Source: Agelaius tricolor
Lineage: Eukaryota; Chordata; Aves; Passeriformes; Icteridae
Reading direction: 5' to 3'
Assembly: GCA_023055355.1 (NCBI GenBank)
Contig: JALJCS010000001.1
Coordinates: forward strand, 81,508,881-81,572,880
DNA length: 64,000 nucleotides
The position numbers and the translations under genes are program-made. Positions within the stretch are counted from its first letter, which is position 1, and each line of letters starts with the position of its first letter. Positions 1 to 13,695 of this stretch are shown here, one piece after another. The notes beneath the pieces were generated by a model. It ran no database searches, was not told where the DNA came from, and saw nothing but the letters and a program-made list of their open reading frames with translations.

Positions 1-3000
1 AAGCAGGACAAGAACCAGGGACCTTGTGCTCAATCCTGGTCTTGTAGACCATACTATTACAGATAGTTGAAGTGGGTACCACCAGGAGAAGAAAGAGAAG
101 AAATTTTTTGCAGGGGAATGTGTTCTCCCTTTAATTCTAATGATTCCTGGCTATTTTTATGTACAGTAGTTAGTTTTCAGACTGATGAGAAGAAGTCTCA
201 TTTGTGCAGATGGGAAATGCTTATTATGCTAATAGTGTTCTGCATTGTTAGCAGAGATTATTAAAAGGAGATGTTAGAAATGCCTCTAGTGGAATTAAGT
301 AGGTGACAAGGTAAAATGAAGAGATAAATGACAACAGTGATTAGGAAATGGATTGTGCTGAATACATCAGTGCAAATGAAGAAGGGAAAGGGACTACTTT
401 TAAAACAAATTATTTAATCAGTGAGGTAGCCATGAAAAACATACAAAAAGATAGTTTATCTAGATGATACCAAACTCTGCTTGTGAGATTACATGTGATG
501 TTTATTCTGGAGAAACCTGAGAGAAGTGTCAAAATGATCAGCAAGGAGGAAAAAGAGAACACCTGAAAGTAAGGAGGCCATTGACAGGCTTGTGTTTTAT
601 AATTAATAAATTTTGTCAAATATATGTATGGACAACTACATATTTAACATGAAATTTAGTGCAATGTGCTATTCATCTTTTCTGAACTTGTAATACATCA
701 AGAAAATGAAACTTTAGAGGTAGTCCTACAGGCTGTCTGGTCACACCAGTCTCTCCTAATGCCTTAAGAACTGCTGCTCTTTGGCATGTTGCCTCTATAT
801 CTACTTCCATTGTTCCAGATGCAGACGGGATTGTGACTCCAATCTGAAAAATAGGCTTTTGTCTTTGTTTCTGAAGTAACACATGTCAATAGCCTGACTG
901 TGCTGTAAACTTTCTCTAAATGCTTGATGAAAATCAATGCTTATTTATAAAGTGCTATTGCAGCACTGCAGTTTGATATGACAGAACCAGTCATGGAAAA
1001 TAAATGATTTGAGGAATATGGCTTTTTCCTTGTTTGTGGATCAGCAGTGAATCAATCCTGCCAATGTATTGATTATTCTTATTATTCAGTATGGGTAAAA
1101 GCTTTCCTTGTTGTGTCAATTACCATCACACAGCATGTTCAAACATTGATCATTTCGGCTGTTCTCACTTGCAGTATGTGACAGATCGCTAAAGTTTCTG
1201 GAGCCGTTTTGACTCCCTCATCATATGCCTGAAACTCCTATGAGAGGCAGAAGAGTGAAGAACAGCAAATAGTTACAATCATTAGCTGATAACAATTGTT
1301 CTTGCTTGCATTCAAACTTTCCTGCTTTCGTACCTGGTAGGCAATATAAGGATTGCTTTTTTCTCCCCTGGTATTGAGTATCAGTTAAACAGAGAACTCC
1401 GTTGGGACAAATGCTGCTTCTTTCAGATTAATTGTCAATAGCATCTGTGGCTTCCTAGCAGAAATAATCACGAATACAAACATTTACTGACCAGAAAACT
1501 TGTGTTGACTAAAATCAAAATAGGTTCCTAAATTTTGTTTGGAATGGGGAGCTGTTTGTGATTTCCAGAATGACTGCAGAACCTCATAATGCACCATCCA
1601 GCTTTCCTTTCTCTTGTTCTGATTATGTTGATGGAGGGCCAGATTCTCTGGTCTACCTAGCCAAAATGGGGCACCCCTAAATGCATGGGTTGTAGTTGGT
1701 GTGCACACTCTTATTGTAACATCTGAGTGCCTCACAAACTTCAAATTCTCTGAGAGGAGCAAGTAAATTATTGCCTTTCACTGACAGTAAACTAGAGCTA
1801 AGAAAGGCTCCATAACTTGTCTAATGTCACGTAGGAAAACTGCAGTTGAACAAAACAAATTTTCTGGATTGTGGACCCTAAACATCCAGGACTTAAACTT
1901 CCTTTCAGGTTGATAATGCACAAGATGCTTGAGCTGTGAAGTACAACAATAAAGGTCATCTTCCATGAAGAAGTGCCTGGATACAGAATGTTTGCTTGGC
2001 TCTTTTTGGTGCTTGATAGGAGGGTAAGAGGAGAAGGAAAGGCTGTTTCATTCCTACTGAAATGCAGCTCAGAACAGATTGTGAATGGATGTGATTTTTC
2101 ATGATGGTGAAGATGTGAATTGGTGTAAGCAAGGAATCACCTGTGTCCTGTTATGAGAAGTTCTTTATTCCTCTCATTTCTGACACTGAAGATCAGGCAA
2201 GGAAAGTTCATTGGGTGTCCCAGCAGGAAGGGATGGGCTCTCTCTCTGATGGGAAGACAGTAGGAGATATTTCTTTCAGAGTGGGAAGCTCCTGTTTTAG
2301 CATCAGTTTTTATGAGACTTAGTGATGATGGGCTGTTTCTTGTCGTAAGAAGTAAAAACGTTTAACATGAGGGCCTACATTGCCTAGACATGACCAGCTA
2401 TTTTTTTGTGTCTCCCTAAAGAAAGATTGGAGGAAGGAGATCTTTACTTTGGGCCACAGCAATGAGGAGGAGCAAAGTTACACTGTGGAGAATATTTCTG
2501 TACCAGAAGTGTCTTCAGGAATCCAATTTGCATCTGATGATGCACATTTTTTGCAATACAATCATTTAATGCCTCGTTTTACCAACAGCTGAAACAGCCT
2601 TACAAGACAACTTCTAACTTGAGAATAGGCACAGTGTCCTCTTTCTGCCAGTCAGGCTGTTCCCACACTGTCACAAAAGCATTGTCACAGGCTAAACCTC
2701 CAACTGTGACTCTGACCTCTGTCCTTCCTGGATAGTAAAGGCATCAGTCAATACTTGAGACCCCTGCAAACAATGGGCTTTGGTGACAATACCCTAAAGC
2801 CTCTAAGACTTCAAAAATCTGGTCACTGGGAAAAAAGAAGGCATCCCTGGGTGAATTGCTGCACAATATGAGTCTCAAATATAACCACTTAGCCTATTTC
2901 TTCTGTAAATAAGGTGACTGAGAGGTTGGTAAACTGCTGTGTCAGTCACTTCACTTTCTTGAATCTCTCCCTGGCTTCAGATTTACATACAGCACAGACA

Positions 3001-6000
3001 GAAAATCTTTTGGGGAAATTCAGATTTTGCAAAGATTTTGGGATTCTTATCAGGGAAAACTAACATAACATTTTGGGATTAAGAAATCTGAATTGGAACT
3101 ACAACGTTTGATTCTGGACAAGTTTTACTTTTGTTTCTGTTCAATTGACCTGCCAAGTCACCTGCTCAAAGCTTTGTTTTGGATATCTTGACATCTGGAG
3201 ATTCATGGTAGAAAAAAGAACATGGCGAATACAGGATACTGCTGTAACTAGCCCAGGTAATGCCAATTCTTAAATGGGGCAAAAAGGTAACGTGATGATT
3301 CAGTTCAATAAATTGAAGTTAAAAATTGCTGTAAAGTAATATTTTTGTAGTGTATTTTAAATTTTTAAAGTTATGCCTTTTCCATTCCCGTAAAAAGCAG
3401 TTTTCATAATTTGCATCCATCACAGGAAGATAAATGCTCCACAGAAGAAAAATTACCATTTCCATTTGTCAGTTGCAGACCTGGCAACAATTCTGTGTAC
3501 TTTTTGACTTTTCAGGATTAATTTATTGCATTTAAAAATGAAACAGTCAGCCTGATTAAACTCTACTTAATAGAATAAACCAGCATGCATAGAAAACATC
3601 TGAAAATATTTATCTGAATTATTGTATTTTTTAATAGGTCTTGACATTTGCTGACAAAGAGTAGATGTATTGTGTTTACTTGGTTAGCCAAGTGCTTACT
3701 TTCCCACTAGATAAACAGTAGATGACACTGGTTCTCCAGAGCAACTGGCAAACTAGAGGGCTGAGTTGCTCTGAGAGGGGACCACAGGATCCCTTAATGA
3801 AATTACAAACCTAATTACATGCTCTTATCCCTATGTTCAATCAATATAAGCATGGAATAGATATTGGCACTTGTAAGTATTCTATTCTGCTGGTGACTTT
3901 TTCAGCGCCTCCAGAAAAGCTCGAAGTACCCACACTCCTAATCCAGCTGTCTCAGAGCCTTCACATAGATGAACAATTCCATATTGCCATCTGCCTAAAA
4001 TTTAATATAGATCTGCTGTTCTGTTCTAGTAAAACTCTGCAGACATATTTCTGTATTTTCACTCTCCTTTGGGATGATCACAGAGCTAATAACGTTTTTT
4101 GGTGGAGAACAGAAGGGGAAAAAAATGAGGAATGAGGTAAGGGATTTTTTGTTCAAATCCCTGCTCTGAAAAGCACATTGTGACTGAAAAAAACGTTGCT
4201 TTGGGAATTAGTGAAAGGTAATTCATGAGCCAGCATGAACATGTTGCTTTCCTGCTTCATTCTATGCCAGCTCCCTAGGACTTCAAAGTTTGAATCAAAG
4301 TTTCTGCCTTCTGTTAAAATTTTCTGTGAGCTGTTTTTCTCTTCCTGAAGGTTTACATCTCCTCCATGGTAGTCAGAGAATTTGGTAGGTGCTTTCCACC
4401 AGAGAAGCTACTCCTGCCTAAGAACAAGCTGGTGAACAATAACTTGTCCCCAGATATTAGTTCCTGTTCCTTATAAGAGCCCTGCTGAGACTTCCACAAT
4501 AAAATAATTTTGTAGGGTATACAGTATGACTTCACCAAAAGAAACTTACACATGCAGAACTCTTCAAAAAAGTTTAAAAAAAATAATTACAAGACTGTGC
4601 ATGCATCCTTAGTTTAGTGTTTGAAAGGATTTATTACTGGTTTCAGTGTGTATATTTAAAGTCAGACTGGTATGTGTGTTTAAAGTAATAAGGTAGACAT
4701 CAGAAAGTTAACAATTTAATAACAGGTTGCCTAAGAGTGCCAGGACTTTTACTGTGATCTGAAGGCAATTGACAGCTATTATTCTTCACTGAGGAGCAAC
4801 GGCCCACCCCAGTAGCAATGAACAGACAAATCACAAAGTATCATGTTCCTTCTTGATTGAACAACTTCAGGGGCCCATGGTTAACTGCATGGCCTCTTGT
4901 TCAGCTGCAAGAGTGTCTTTTTATTTGTTTGAGGAAGTGCCCAATTGAATATGGAGGTGAAAGAGAGGCCATTTCTCTTTTCTTTTTTTTTCTTTCTCTT
5001 TCCCCCTCAGCCTCAGAAAGGTCAGGAGCCTGCTTCATCTGTCATGCTTAATCAGCTGATGAAAACACTGCTGATGCATGAGGTTGTGGCTCCTCTATTT
5101 TAAGCATAAATCTTAATGCAAGAATCATTCTGTAATGTGTTACTTCCTGAAATGTGGAGCTGCTCTTTTAGGAGTCTGCTGCAGGCTTTTGGTGGCATGG
5201 GTGTACAGTGTTTCTGGAGCTCTCCCAGGGCACCATGCTTTTGTTGGGTGATATATGTGACAGCTTCCAATTGCATATGATAAGGCATGTCGCCTCAGAC
5301 TCCAGCAAAAGGCTCTAACGAAAGGACTAGACGTCCCAACTGGAATGTGAAACAAGTCATCATGAGTACAGTTAACAGGATGCTGCTGACTGAGGAACAA
5401 AGATGGGAGTACATTTCAATTACCAAAATGAAATTTGTTGGCGCCCTCCAACCCATCGTACTTCTAATTTGAAGTGTTTGTGGAGCAGTTGAAAAATGCT
5501 TTGTGTCTAGTTAAGGTTGGCAAGCCATGTGCAATCATTGATCTAGAGAGGGAGATAGAATTATGCAACATTGGCACAAGTGGTCCTTTGTCCTGGCTGG
5601 TGGGTCTGGCTCAACATGCTGAGGGACAGATATTGTGTCACACCTTGTCAGAACGGCACATATCTTTAAAAGCCCTTCTGAAATCGTTATGGTAAAAGAT
5701 GTCTTTTCACTAAAAGCTATTTATCTATCTACCTGATACGTCCTAGTTCTTAGTCTTTAGATATGACATATTTTGAAAGTGCATATATTTGTGGGAGGCC
5801 CAAGAATTTTTTCTCAGGAAGAAGATCCTACAAAGAAAAAGCTGCAGCATGACAAGATGCAGTGCCTTTTCTACTGTCATTAGAAGACACCCAAAAAGAA
5901 AAACAGGTATGAGTTGCAACATAGAAATATGAAGTCCACGATAGTCATAGATACTGCATTTTGTCACAGGATGGAGAAAAAGAATACTCAGCCTCACACA

Positions 6001-6520
6001 AAAATGAAAGTAGTCTACAGACTTCTCCTTTTTAATGAGCTTAATGTCCCAGAAACACATGGTTGAAAAAAAAAAAGAAAGTAGCCAATACATAGGGACT
6101 TTGTGTGGGCTCAGAAATTGAGAGGCCTTGATGTGGTCTGTGTCAGTTATTCTGACAGGAAAATGTTTGCTACAGAACTAGCTGGATTTCATAAAATTTT
6201 TCTCCCCTAGGTTGATGTGCAATTAAATGATTCATCATTGTATTCATGTATGAATCAAACTTTTGAAATCCAGCACTAAGAAAGAAAGGACTACAACAAA
6301 GAACTTTCACATCTAACCTCTACCCTGGTATTTTTCAGTATATCACATTATAAAAGAAAATGCAAGTGAATGTGCAGGCAAGAGGTGTCTTAGATGCATG
6401 CAGCATTCATCAGCTCTCCCCTGGCATACAGAGAATTCAAGGTCTTTGTGCTTGCTGGAATACTGCCAATACTTTCCTGTTTTCTTGAACATGGAAATGC
6501 TGCCTTGAGCAGAACATACA
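1..6520. other. Unannotated AT-rich single-copy-like DNA
   Basis: No coding region, RNA gene or transposon could be recognised here. Open frames are about 60-116 codons, are scattered over both strands and resemble no family I know. The only compositional features are homopolymer and polypyrimidine runs, the clearest at about 4976-5010, where T/C-rich sequence ends in a CAG and so superficially resembles a splice acceptor. No matching exon with a clear reading frame follows it. This may be intergenic or intronic sequence; ancient repeats too diverged to spot by eye could be present. Confidence 0.5.
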
Positions 6521-6529
6521 TGATGCACC

Positions 6530-7290
6530 TTCAGAGAAGCTGCTGAGCATTTAAATATACAACCACTGCAGATGGGCATTAGCATGTGTAGAGGCTACCA
6601 TTATGGCTCTAATGCAGCTTTTCCAAACATACAATCTACAACTTCAAGGAGTCATGATGGCAGTTCTTGTTTCTGGAGCTAAGCCAGAAGCTCTGTTTGC
6701 AAATACATGTAAAGTTGCAGCTGGAAATGACTTGGGAACTGGCATCCTAGTGACAAAATGCAGTTCTGCATGTTACAGCAATGTCCCAAGATTGAGTGCA
6801 CATGTGCCCATGTGCATGATTCATGTTGCTTGTTCTCCACCTACTGGTGGCATTTTTAAGTCTTAACAGCCCTAATGCCCCTCCTATAAGTGCTGTGGAG
6901 GTTACCATTACTTAACCCCATAAAAATGTGCAATCAGCTAATTGGAAAATTCTAGTTAAGCCTGTGCTCATGGTGCAGACATCCATTTATGAAAGGCACT
7001 TGTCTTTATGACCAGCCTGCTTGCCACTGGAGAGCAGCAATAGGTTTGGACAATATTTCCTTTCCCAGCCAGTGGAGCATGATGGCCCTGGATGACTGTG
7101 TTGATGGCTGGCTTGTTGAAGGCCAATTTTCTAATGCAGACACCCATGGTTCCTTAGTTTCAGCTGCTTATTCATTCATGTTCCCCATTCTCAATAATCG
7201 CCATTTCAGAAACAAAATGAACAGGGGTGAACATAGTTATCATTAGGAAAAGCGATGACAATTAAATATAATTAATAAACACTCCTATTA
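6530..7290. promoter_or_regulatory. Candidate conserved noncoding block
   Basis: This is unique-looking sequence without tandem repeats or transposon similarity. It carries several homeodomain-type AT cores, including a CAGCTAATTGG at about 6935 and a run of TAAT/ATTA cores at about 7258-7280 next to a GCGATGACAATTAAAT motif. It also keeps CpG in motif-like contexts (AATAATCGCC near 7195). That texture is typical of vertebrate developmental enhancers, but conservation has not been tested and the assignment is inference. Open frames inside it (for example 6603-6866) match no known protein. Confidence 0.2.
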
Positions 7291-8960
7291 CAGGGCATAT
7301 GCATGCTGTGTGTCTAAGCTGGACTGAGTCTAAAAATTAGTACACCTCATTACCCAAATAATTTGGAATTACACAGCACAACTTCCACTATTAATACAAC
7401 TTAAAGAAACCCTCAATTTTTTCTCATGTATATCTGTTTCCAGAAAACTATGTGTTTTTTAGTCAAAGAATATTAGAATGAACATTGCTAATCACATCAG
7501 TCCAGATGGTTGGCTCTCTTCTTGCCAAGTGGAAGTATTGTAACCTATTTAATGTGCAATTTACATAAGCTCCATGTTAATAAAGATCCATGAGCTTGTG
7601 CACTTTTTCTGTACTCTTTTCTGTGTCAGGGGTTCAGCCCACAGAGGCAGAGCACAGTGCTCATGACTGCCACTGGTGCTGGCTGCTGAAGCCAGAGCTG
7701 CTCAGTACAGTGCCCCCAACCCTTTGTCCCTGTCTCCTCACAGCAATATGGGATCCTATAATTGATCATTATCCACTTTTGAAGTTAAAAGTACAGTTAG
7801 GAGCATATATGCCAAACCCACATAAATCTGTGGTAAAGGCTGGAGTGAAACATATCTCAAAATAAAATTATCCTGTTCCTGTGTGCATTCAGCCTGCATT
7901 CTCGCACCAGCTGGAATGTATTAGTACTGTTTTGTGTTTATGGGCTTTTCAACTAAACCTTACACAATTTAATTTTCTCTGGAAATTTACTAACTTTGAG
8001 GCTACTGTGCACCCTGTTCTTCAGTCCAACCAGCATTTTTTGTGTGGCAGGTCGCACTATGCTGGCAATTACAAGATATTTTTCTGACGGGTAGAATTAT
8101 GTGCTTATAAATTCCTGTTGGTTTCTCTGTGACCCATATGAGAAAAGTTTTTGTTGCTGAGAGCACATCTCCAGTAGGTTTGGCAGGTCATACACTTTTC
8201 TGTTATCCAACTGTAATGTGGTAAGAAATCATAAAACCAAAGATCATCTAATGTTAAATCATTAAATCATGGTCTTGGCTGTCCATTCCCCCCTTTTTCT
8301 GGATCAGTAGATACCTATGGAAGGCAGAGACTACTTTTTTCAAGTCACTCCAAAAGTACTTGTGCTCTAAGTACTTTAAAAAGCTTGTTGAGTATACAAG
8401 TGAGACAGACACCAGCTAAAGATTGGAAACAGGCAAAATTGTTTCCAAGGCCATATAGGACTTTAAAGGCAGAATTGCACAGATCATTCTGCAAGGCTGT
8501 TCTACCTACATTAACAGTAAAATCTGAGCAAAATCTGGAAAGGAGACCACCTGGGTCTGAATATTTTGTATTTTGATATGCTGTTGGACTATATAGGCTT
8601 GTTCTGTTAAAAGCAGAACCTGATTAATTATTCATTTCATGTTTAATACTTTGATATTTAATTTGATGATTACATTTCAAAATGTATTAGACTATTGGGA
8701 GTATTCCCATTGATATGGGTATAATGGTGGAGGGTGCACATCTAAGTCTCCTCTGTGCAATAGAGCACAATAAGATGCTGAAGGCTTAATCTTTTTTGGT
8801 TTTGAATTCAGTCTTCTTTGATGCAGCTGGAAAAAGGTTGGAGGTAATGAGATTAAAGATCAGATGTACCAGGATGGGTTTGGCTCAGTCAAAGATTTCT
8901 CCTACCAAAAACTGACTACAAAACATAATACTTTCTGGAGAAACATCACACAGCCCAGAG
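7291..8960. other. Unannotated DNA
   Basis: No gene or recognisable repeat was seen. An AT-rich stretch at about 8620-8720 holds many TTAAT/ATTA cores, which fits either background composition or weak regulatory sequence. Confidence 0.45.
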
Positions 8961-8992
8961 TGGTCTGAATCTTTCAGACCACTGAAAGATTC
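8961..8992. repeat. Overlapping alternative inverted repeats
   Basis: Perfect 11-base arms GAATCTTTCAG (8967-8977) and CTGAAAGATTC (8982-8992) are separated by ACCA. A second perfect pair overlaps the first: TGGTCTGA (8961-8968) with TCAGACCA (8974-8981). The shared bases mean only one hairpin can form at a time. No gene is nearby, so a regulatory switch is not implied; the pattern may have arisen by local template switching. Confidence 0.85.
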
Positions 8993-10874
8993 TTAACGTG
9001 TTCTTAATGTGTTTCCTTACTGTTTCAGAGAAGCACAATATATTGGATCCATGAAACTTCAGATGTCTTTGTGATGTCTTATTCCTCTGCCTTTTACTAA
9101 CAGGTCATCAACTTCCCTGGGAGTATGAGCACGCAAACCTGTGTTTTATGTGACCAAAGCAGAAGTATGCTCTTCTCTTCTCCACACAGGGACTGTTTTA
9201 AGGAAAGTCTCCACCCCAAGATGGTGCAGCCTATTCACTGCTGATGTTCCTGGCACTTGAAAAACAACCAAAGACATCTGTGAGAGAAGGAGATTATCCA
9301 CTCCAAAAATGCACTTGTATTAGTGGTAGGACAGGGCATCAGACAATATCTTACCACATTACACAGTAATTATAGGGAGAGCTGCACTGTACCCTCAGCT
9401 GATGCTTCCCCTGGATAGGCCCAAGATTTCACTGATGTAATTTCCAAATGGCACAATGTAATCTGTAATAAGCAGGTAACAGGACTCTGATCCCAGAATT
9501 AGAAAACAGGAAGAAAACCAGGCAAATTAAAATAAAGAGAAATAAAACCTCAGTTGACTGGCAGGGCTATGTAAACTTTTTTTTTTTAAGTAGGTCTTGC
9601 ACATACACCAAGTTGTCTTTTTCATGCTTTTCAGCTGCTGGAGATTTAAACTGAAATTTTTGTAATAACTTACGTGTTTGTGTGTGCTTAGTATATGTAT
9701 GCACAGGATGAGGGTTTAAGAGAACAAATTCATATAAAGCAAGGACATCCTAGATTATCCACTACCAAGACATTACTACTTATGGGAATATTTAGTGGTT
9801 ACATGCTAAAAAACATTAAAGTCAAACAATTACTTTGTAAAGGATGTTTTGAATTTGTCCTGTGCACAGCTTCTTACACAGAGGTCAAGGTGACACTTTG
9901 TCTTTACAGCCAATAAAATCTGCCCCAAGGGCTGCTCCAAAGGCACAGGATGCTTCCTGCTCTGTGCCCTCTTGTGCGAGGGCTGGAGTGAGCACATGCT
10001 CTGCTCATGCTTTACCACAGCAGGTGAGGCTCAGGGGGTTTTACTGAGAGTGGAAAAGTTCTGGCTGGGGTTCTCCTGCCTCAATGTAGCAGCTGCTCTT
10101 GCAAGTCCCTCTCAGGGCTGATAGAGCTAGAATACATCTTAGTTTTGGACTAAGTCCTTGATAAGATGACTCTCTGCTGTGTCCCTTTCTGCCTAGTTTT
10201 CTGTGAGTCCTTGAAAACCAACAACTCAAATGCTGAGAGAGACTATTTTCAAATATCACCAGTCTCCAAGACCCCAAGCACAAAAATTCAGGGAGTGTTT
10301 TGTTGACAGGAAATTGTCACTTGCATATCTGATAGATCTTGTCTTATTTGGTCGTTGTTTGGTTTTTTGCCTGTTTCAACTGAAATGTCAAAATATCAAA
10401 ATATCCTTTACGTGTGTATGGGGAAGATAGAATTACTCAGGAGTGATTTCTTCTAACCTTTAGAAAACATCCCTATATTCTTCTATTGGCTGCTTCTAAT
10501 GCCTCCTGCTGCTTTAACCTCTGTTTTCTTACAGAAGTGTGTGTTTATGGCATTTTAATCAAGTCTCCTTATTAAATGTGTGAGCACCATTTTATGTGAG
10601 GTGAAGGCTTGAGTACAATCTACATCAACACCTCACAGAGCCTGGTGATTATACATAACCTACATAACAGCTTTTCTGTTACACTTTTGACTAAGTTCTC
10701 ACTTCCTAAACCTTGACAAGACAGGCAATCTGCCTTCCCATTAGAATCCCATGCCCACTGCCCACCATTACAGTCAGCTATTAATGAATGAGGTGACAGC
10801 AAACTAAGCTACATTTGCTGGTACCTGCTAGTACCAGCTAAGTCCTCTTTATCTCTTAATATATAGAAATGACA

Positions 10875-10888
10875 CCCCCCCCTCCCCC
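10875..10888. repeat. C-rich homopolymer tract
   Basis: Eight C, one T, then five C. This is a simple low-complexity tract and likely length-variable. Confidence 0.9.
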
Positions 10889-11170
10889 AAACCCGCCCTC
10901 CTGAGTACATGTGCTTACAAGATTTACAGTAGGGATTAGAAATTGGAAGATATTTTCCTTCCCATTTCACATACACAACCTATTGCCAGGTCAGGATGCA
11001 TTCCGTCACTTAACGCAAGGGAAAGCTCTGGCATGAAAACCAGGATGTGTTTTAACCAATTAATCAAGACTGGTGTAAACCTATCTTTAGACCTTGTCCA
11101 GACAAGAAAGAAAAATCATGTCCAAACAGAAATAACTAAAACAATTCTTACCTGCTTTATATCCATGGAT

Positions 11171-11223
11171 CTTTTTTCCCTCCTTTTATTCCTTTTCCTT
11201 TTTTTTTTTTCTTTTTTTTCTTC
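11171..11223. repeat. Polypyrimidine tract
   Basis: About 53 bases of T and C with a single A at about 11188. It has mirror-like purine/pyrimidine asymmetry and could form triplex DNA. It is followed within a few bases by ordinary sequence, and no downstream exon could be supported. Confidence 0.9.
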
Positions 11224-12056
11224 GTGTTTGAGAGCTGAAGTTTTACTCCCGAAAGATGAATGGGGACCCCTCAAAGGAGTTATTTTAGGTCTGTATTGAT
11301 TATGAGCATTTTTCTTAATGATCAAATGGCCAAAAAGATCTCCAAACAGGTTTTCTTTTGTACTGGATATTATGCCAACAACTAGAAAGTCTTCTCTTCT
11401 ACAAAGACTTTTAAAAGTTTTAAGAACCTAAAGGTATTAAAACTTTACCAAAGCAAATCCTCAGTGCTGGACATGGCTGCTGAACTCTAGCAAATATCTT
11501 ACACAAATGACTGAATTGTCCCTTCAGTAAATACTGGTTCCTATTTTGGACATTGAGATTACTTTCATTACCTGTTTCTGGATTTGATCCTGATCTTAAA
11601 ATTTGTTCTGTTTAAGTGAGCCAAATCACCTTGTTATTGTGATGTTAGAAACTAGTCCTTTCATTACCTCTATATATTGGTATTGCCATGCAGTCTTACT
11701 CTTAAAAATTATTTCTATAAACAAAGTAGAATCTCATTGCAACCAAGTCTTGTTAAACTATTTTCCAATTGAAAAATCAGGTAAATAGAAATAGAAACAT
11801 ATTTCTGTTCCCTTGCTCCATCTGTTCTATCAGATTCTCCCCTAGCAGATAAGAACATTGCAACACCAGGATTTATCAACTGACTCTCAAATTCAAGAAA
11901 GATGATTTTTTAACCTGCTTCTTTATAGTCAGCCTCAGGCTTTAAATCTCCCCACATGACCTCAAGTAATAATTACAGCAATTAGTCCTTACCCCTCTGG
12001 GATAATTACTAGCGTAAATTGAGCTAACTTTCCTCCAAGTTCCTCTAAAAAGTCAT

Positions 12057-12085
12057 AAAGAAAGAAGGAAAAAAAGAAAAAACCC
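12057..12085. repeat. Purine-rich tract
   Basis: AAGAAAGAAGG followed by A-rich sequence: a low-complexity purine run with no further meaning visible. Confidence 0.7.
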
Positions 12086-13663
12086 CAAGCCCCGCTAGAC
12101 AACTGAGCAAGGACTGTAGACACAAGCAGGCAAAAGTAAACGGGAAAAGGAAAAGCAAGACAAGACAATTTTCCACATTCCATTCCCGTGTGCTGCCTCT
12201 CTCGCAAACACCACATATATAACATTCCTTCTTGCAGGCAACAGGCCTCCCTACCCCAGGTGCCATCAAAAATTATGGGAGTGGAAAAAAAGAAAAGCTC
12301 ATATCTGAAAAGAAACCCTGTTTTTCATCAAAACAGATTGCTCTAAGGCAGCCATCTGACTGGAAAGAGGAAAAAAAGAATTAAAAGGGTCTTGTGCTCT
12401 AAATTTCTATGTAATGCTCAGCCAAAAGAGTAACTGAACAGTAATGAGCAAGAACTCGAATTTACCAAACTAAAGGGAGAAATATTGCAGTGAATTAATT
12501 TGCTAAAGGGGTTTAGATTGAGGTCAACGTAGCACTCTGTGGTCATCAGCAACAAAAGCAGAATCAAGCTGAAATTCATAACAATTCCGGTATCAGGAGT
12601 AGAAATGCCATATCCAATGATTTCAAAACTTGTCTGTGTGCAGAATCAGTGCAAAACCTGATGATTTCAAATTTCTTTTTAAAATAAATAGTACAAGCTG
12701 TTATTTCTTTAAAACCCTTCTGTTTAAACAACCTTAAAATACTTCTATTTTATTTTAGCTTTTCTTTATGTACCATGCAACATAAAAAATATTTTAAAGT
12801 AGAAAAATATGAAACCCTCATAGAAGCACACAGAAATGGGACTGCTTAAATCGTCATAATTTTTGCCACCTCCTTTTTCTTAGTGAAAATGAAATACTGG
12901 TTAATTTCAAGAAGTACTTGAGTAGACCCACATGTACACAGAGTATATTCTCCCAGTAATATTAAAACCAGCTCTGCTTCAGAACTTTGTTTTCCACTGC
13001 TGCTTTCCTGCAAAGCTGTAAGTGCACTCAATCTAGCAAGAAATACAACAAAAGTAGTTTATATAAAACAATTATTTTCCCCGTGAAGGAGGAAAGATTA
13101 CTGATAAAAGAATCTCGAAATTCTTTCTTGTAACTTGTCTAATTGTATAATGTCCTAATTCATTCTGCTTTTCTTCTCTCAATGGGGAGATCCTGGTGTC
13201 TCCTATTACTGCCCTCATTTTCTTAAGAAATATGCTGAGTCTGCGTTCTGAGTAACAAATATCAATACAGGCACTGACCAATTATTCACCTTTCCACATC
13301 TGCATGAATTTGGAACAATCCCACTGAAGGAGAGAAACTAGTGCTATAAAATACTGAAATTCTATCTTGCTAAAAAAAGAAGGATAAGAAACACCTAAAT
13401 CCTCACATAATGCACTCCTCACATATGGTTAATGCAGTGTGAATTCAAATGAAATGTAGAAGTCTAAATCAGGGAGAGCAGATCATGGCTGACATCAGAC
13501 ACTGCAGGCATATTTATATTTTGTTCAGTACTTCCTCAGAGATCGGGGAGCATAGCTGACATACATTCAAATGAGGCAATTTCCGTATCCTTGAAGTCCA
13601 TGTGACATGCACTTGGTCACTTCAGCTGGATGAAGTGATGTACATAAGAGCTGCCAGCTTTAT

Positions 13664-13695
13664 TAAACAGAGTGAGATATAAACAGAGTGAGATA
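13664..13695. repeat. 16-base perfect tandem duplication
   Basis: TAAACAGAGTGAGATA occurs twice back to back (13664-13679 and 13680-13695) with no mismatch, indicating a recent slippage-type duplication. No gene context. Confidence 0.95.

Larger units (their letters stand above)
8993..13663. other. Unannotated DNA with simple-sequence tracts
   Basis: No gene was recognised. The stretch includes a C-rich run (10875-10888), a long pyrimidine tract (11171-11223) and a purine-rich tract around 12057-12085. The 118-codon plus-strand frame at 10943-11299 runs straight through the pyrimidine tract, giving a Phe/Leu/Ser run, and is not credible as a protein. Two near-identical 11-base units follow the hairpin at about 8992-9013. 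Confidence 0.45.

Noticed and set aside
4976..5040. Polypyrimidine tract ending in CAG, as a splice acceptor
   Set aside because: No downstream reading frame with a matching donor or recognisable protein.
10943..11299. 118-codon plus-strand frame
   Set aside because: It runs through a long pyrimidine tract that yields a Phe/Leu/Ser string; no family resemblance.
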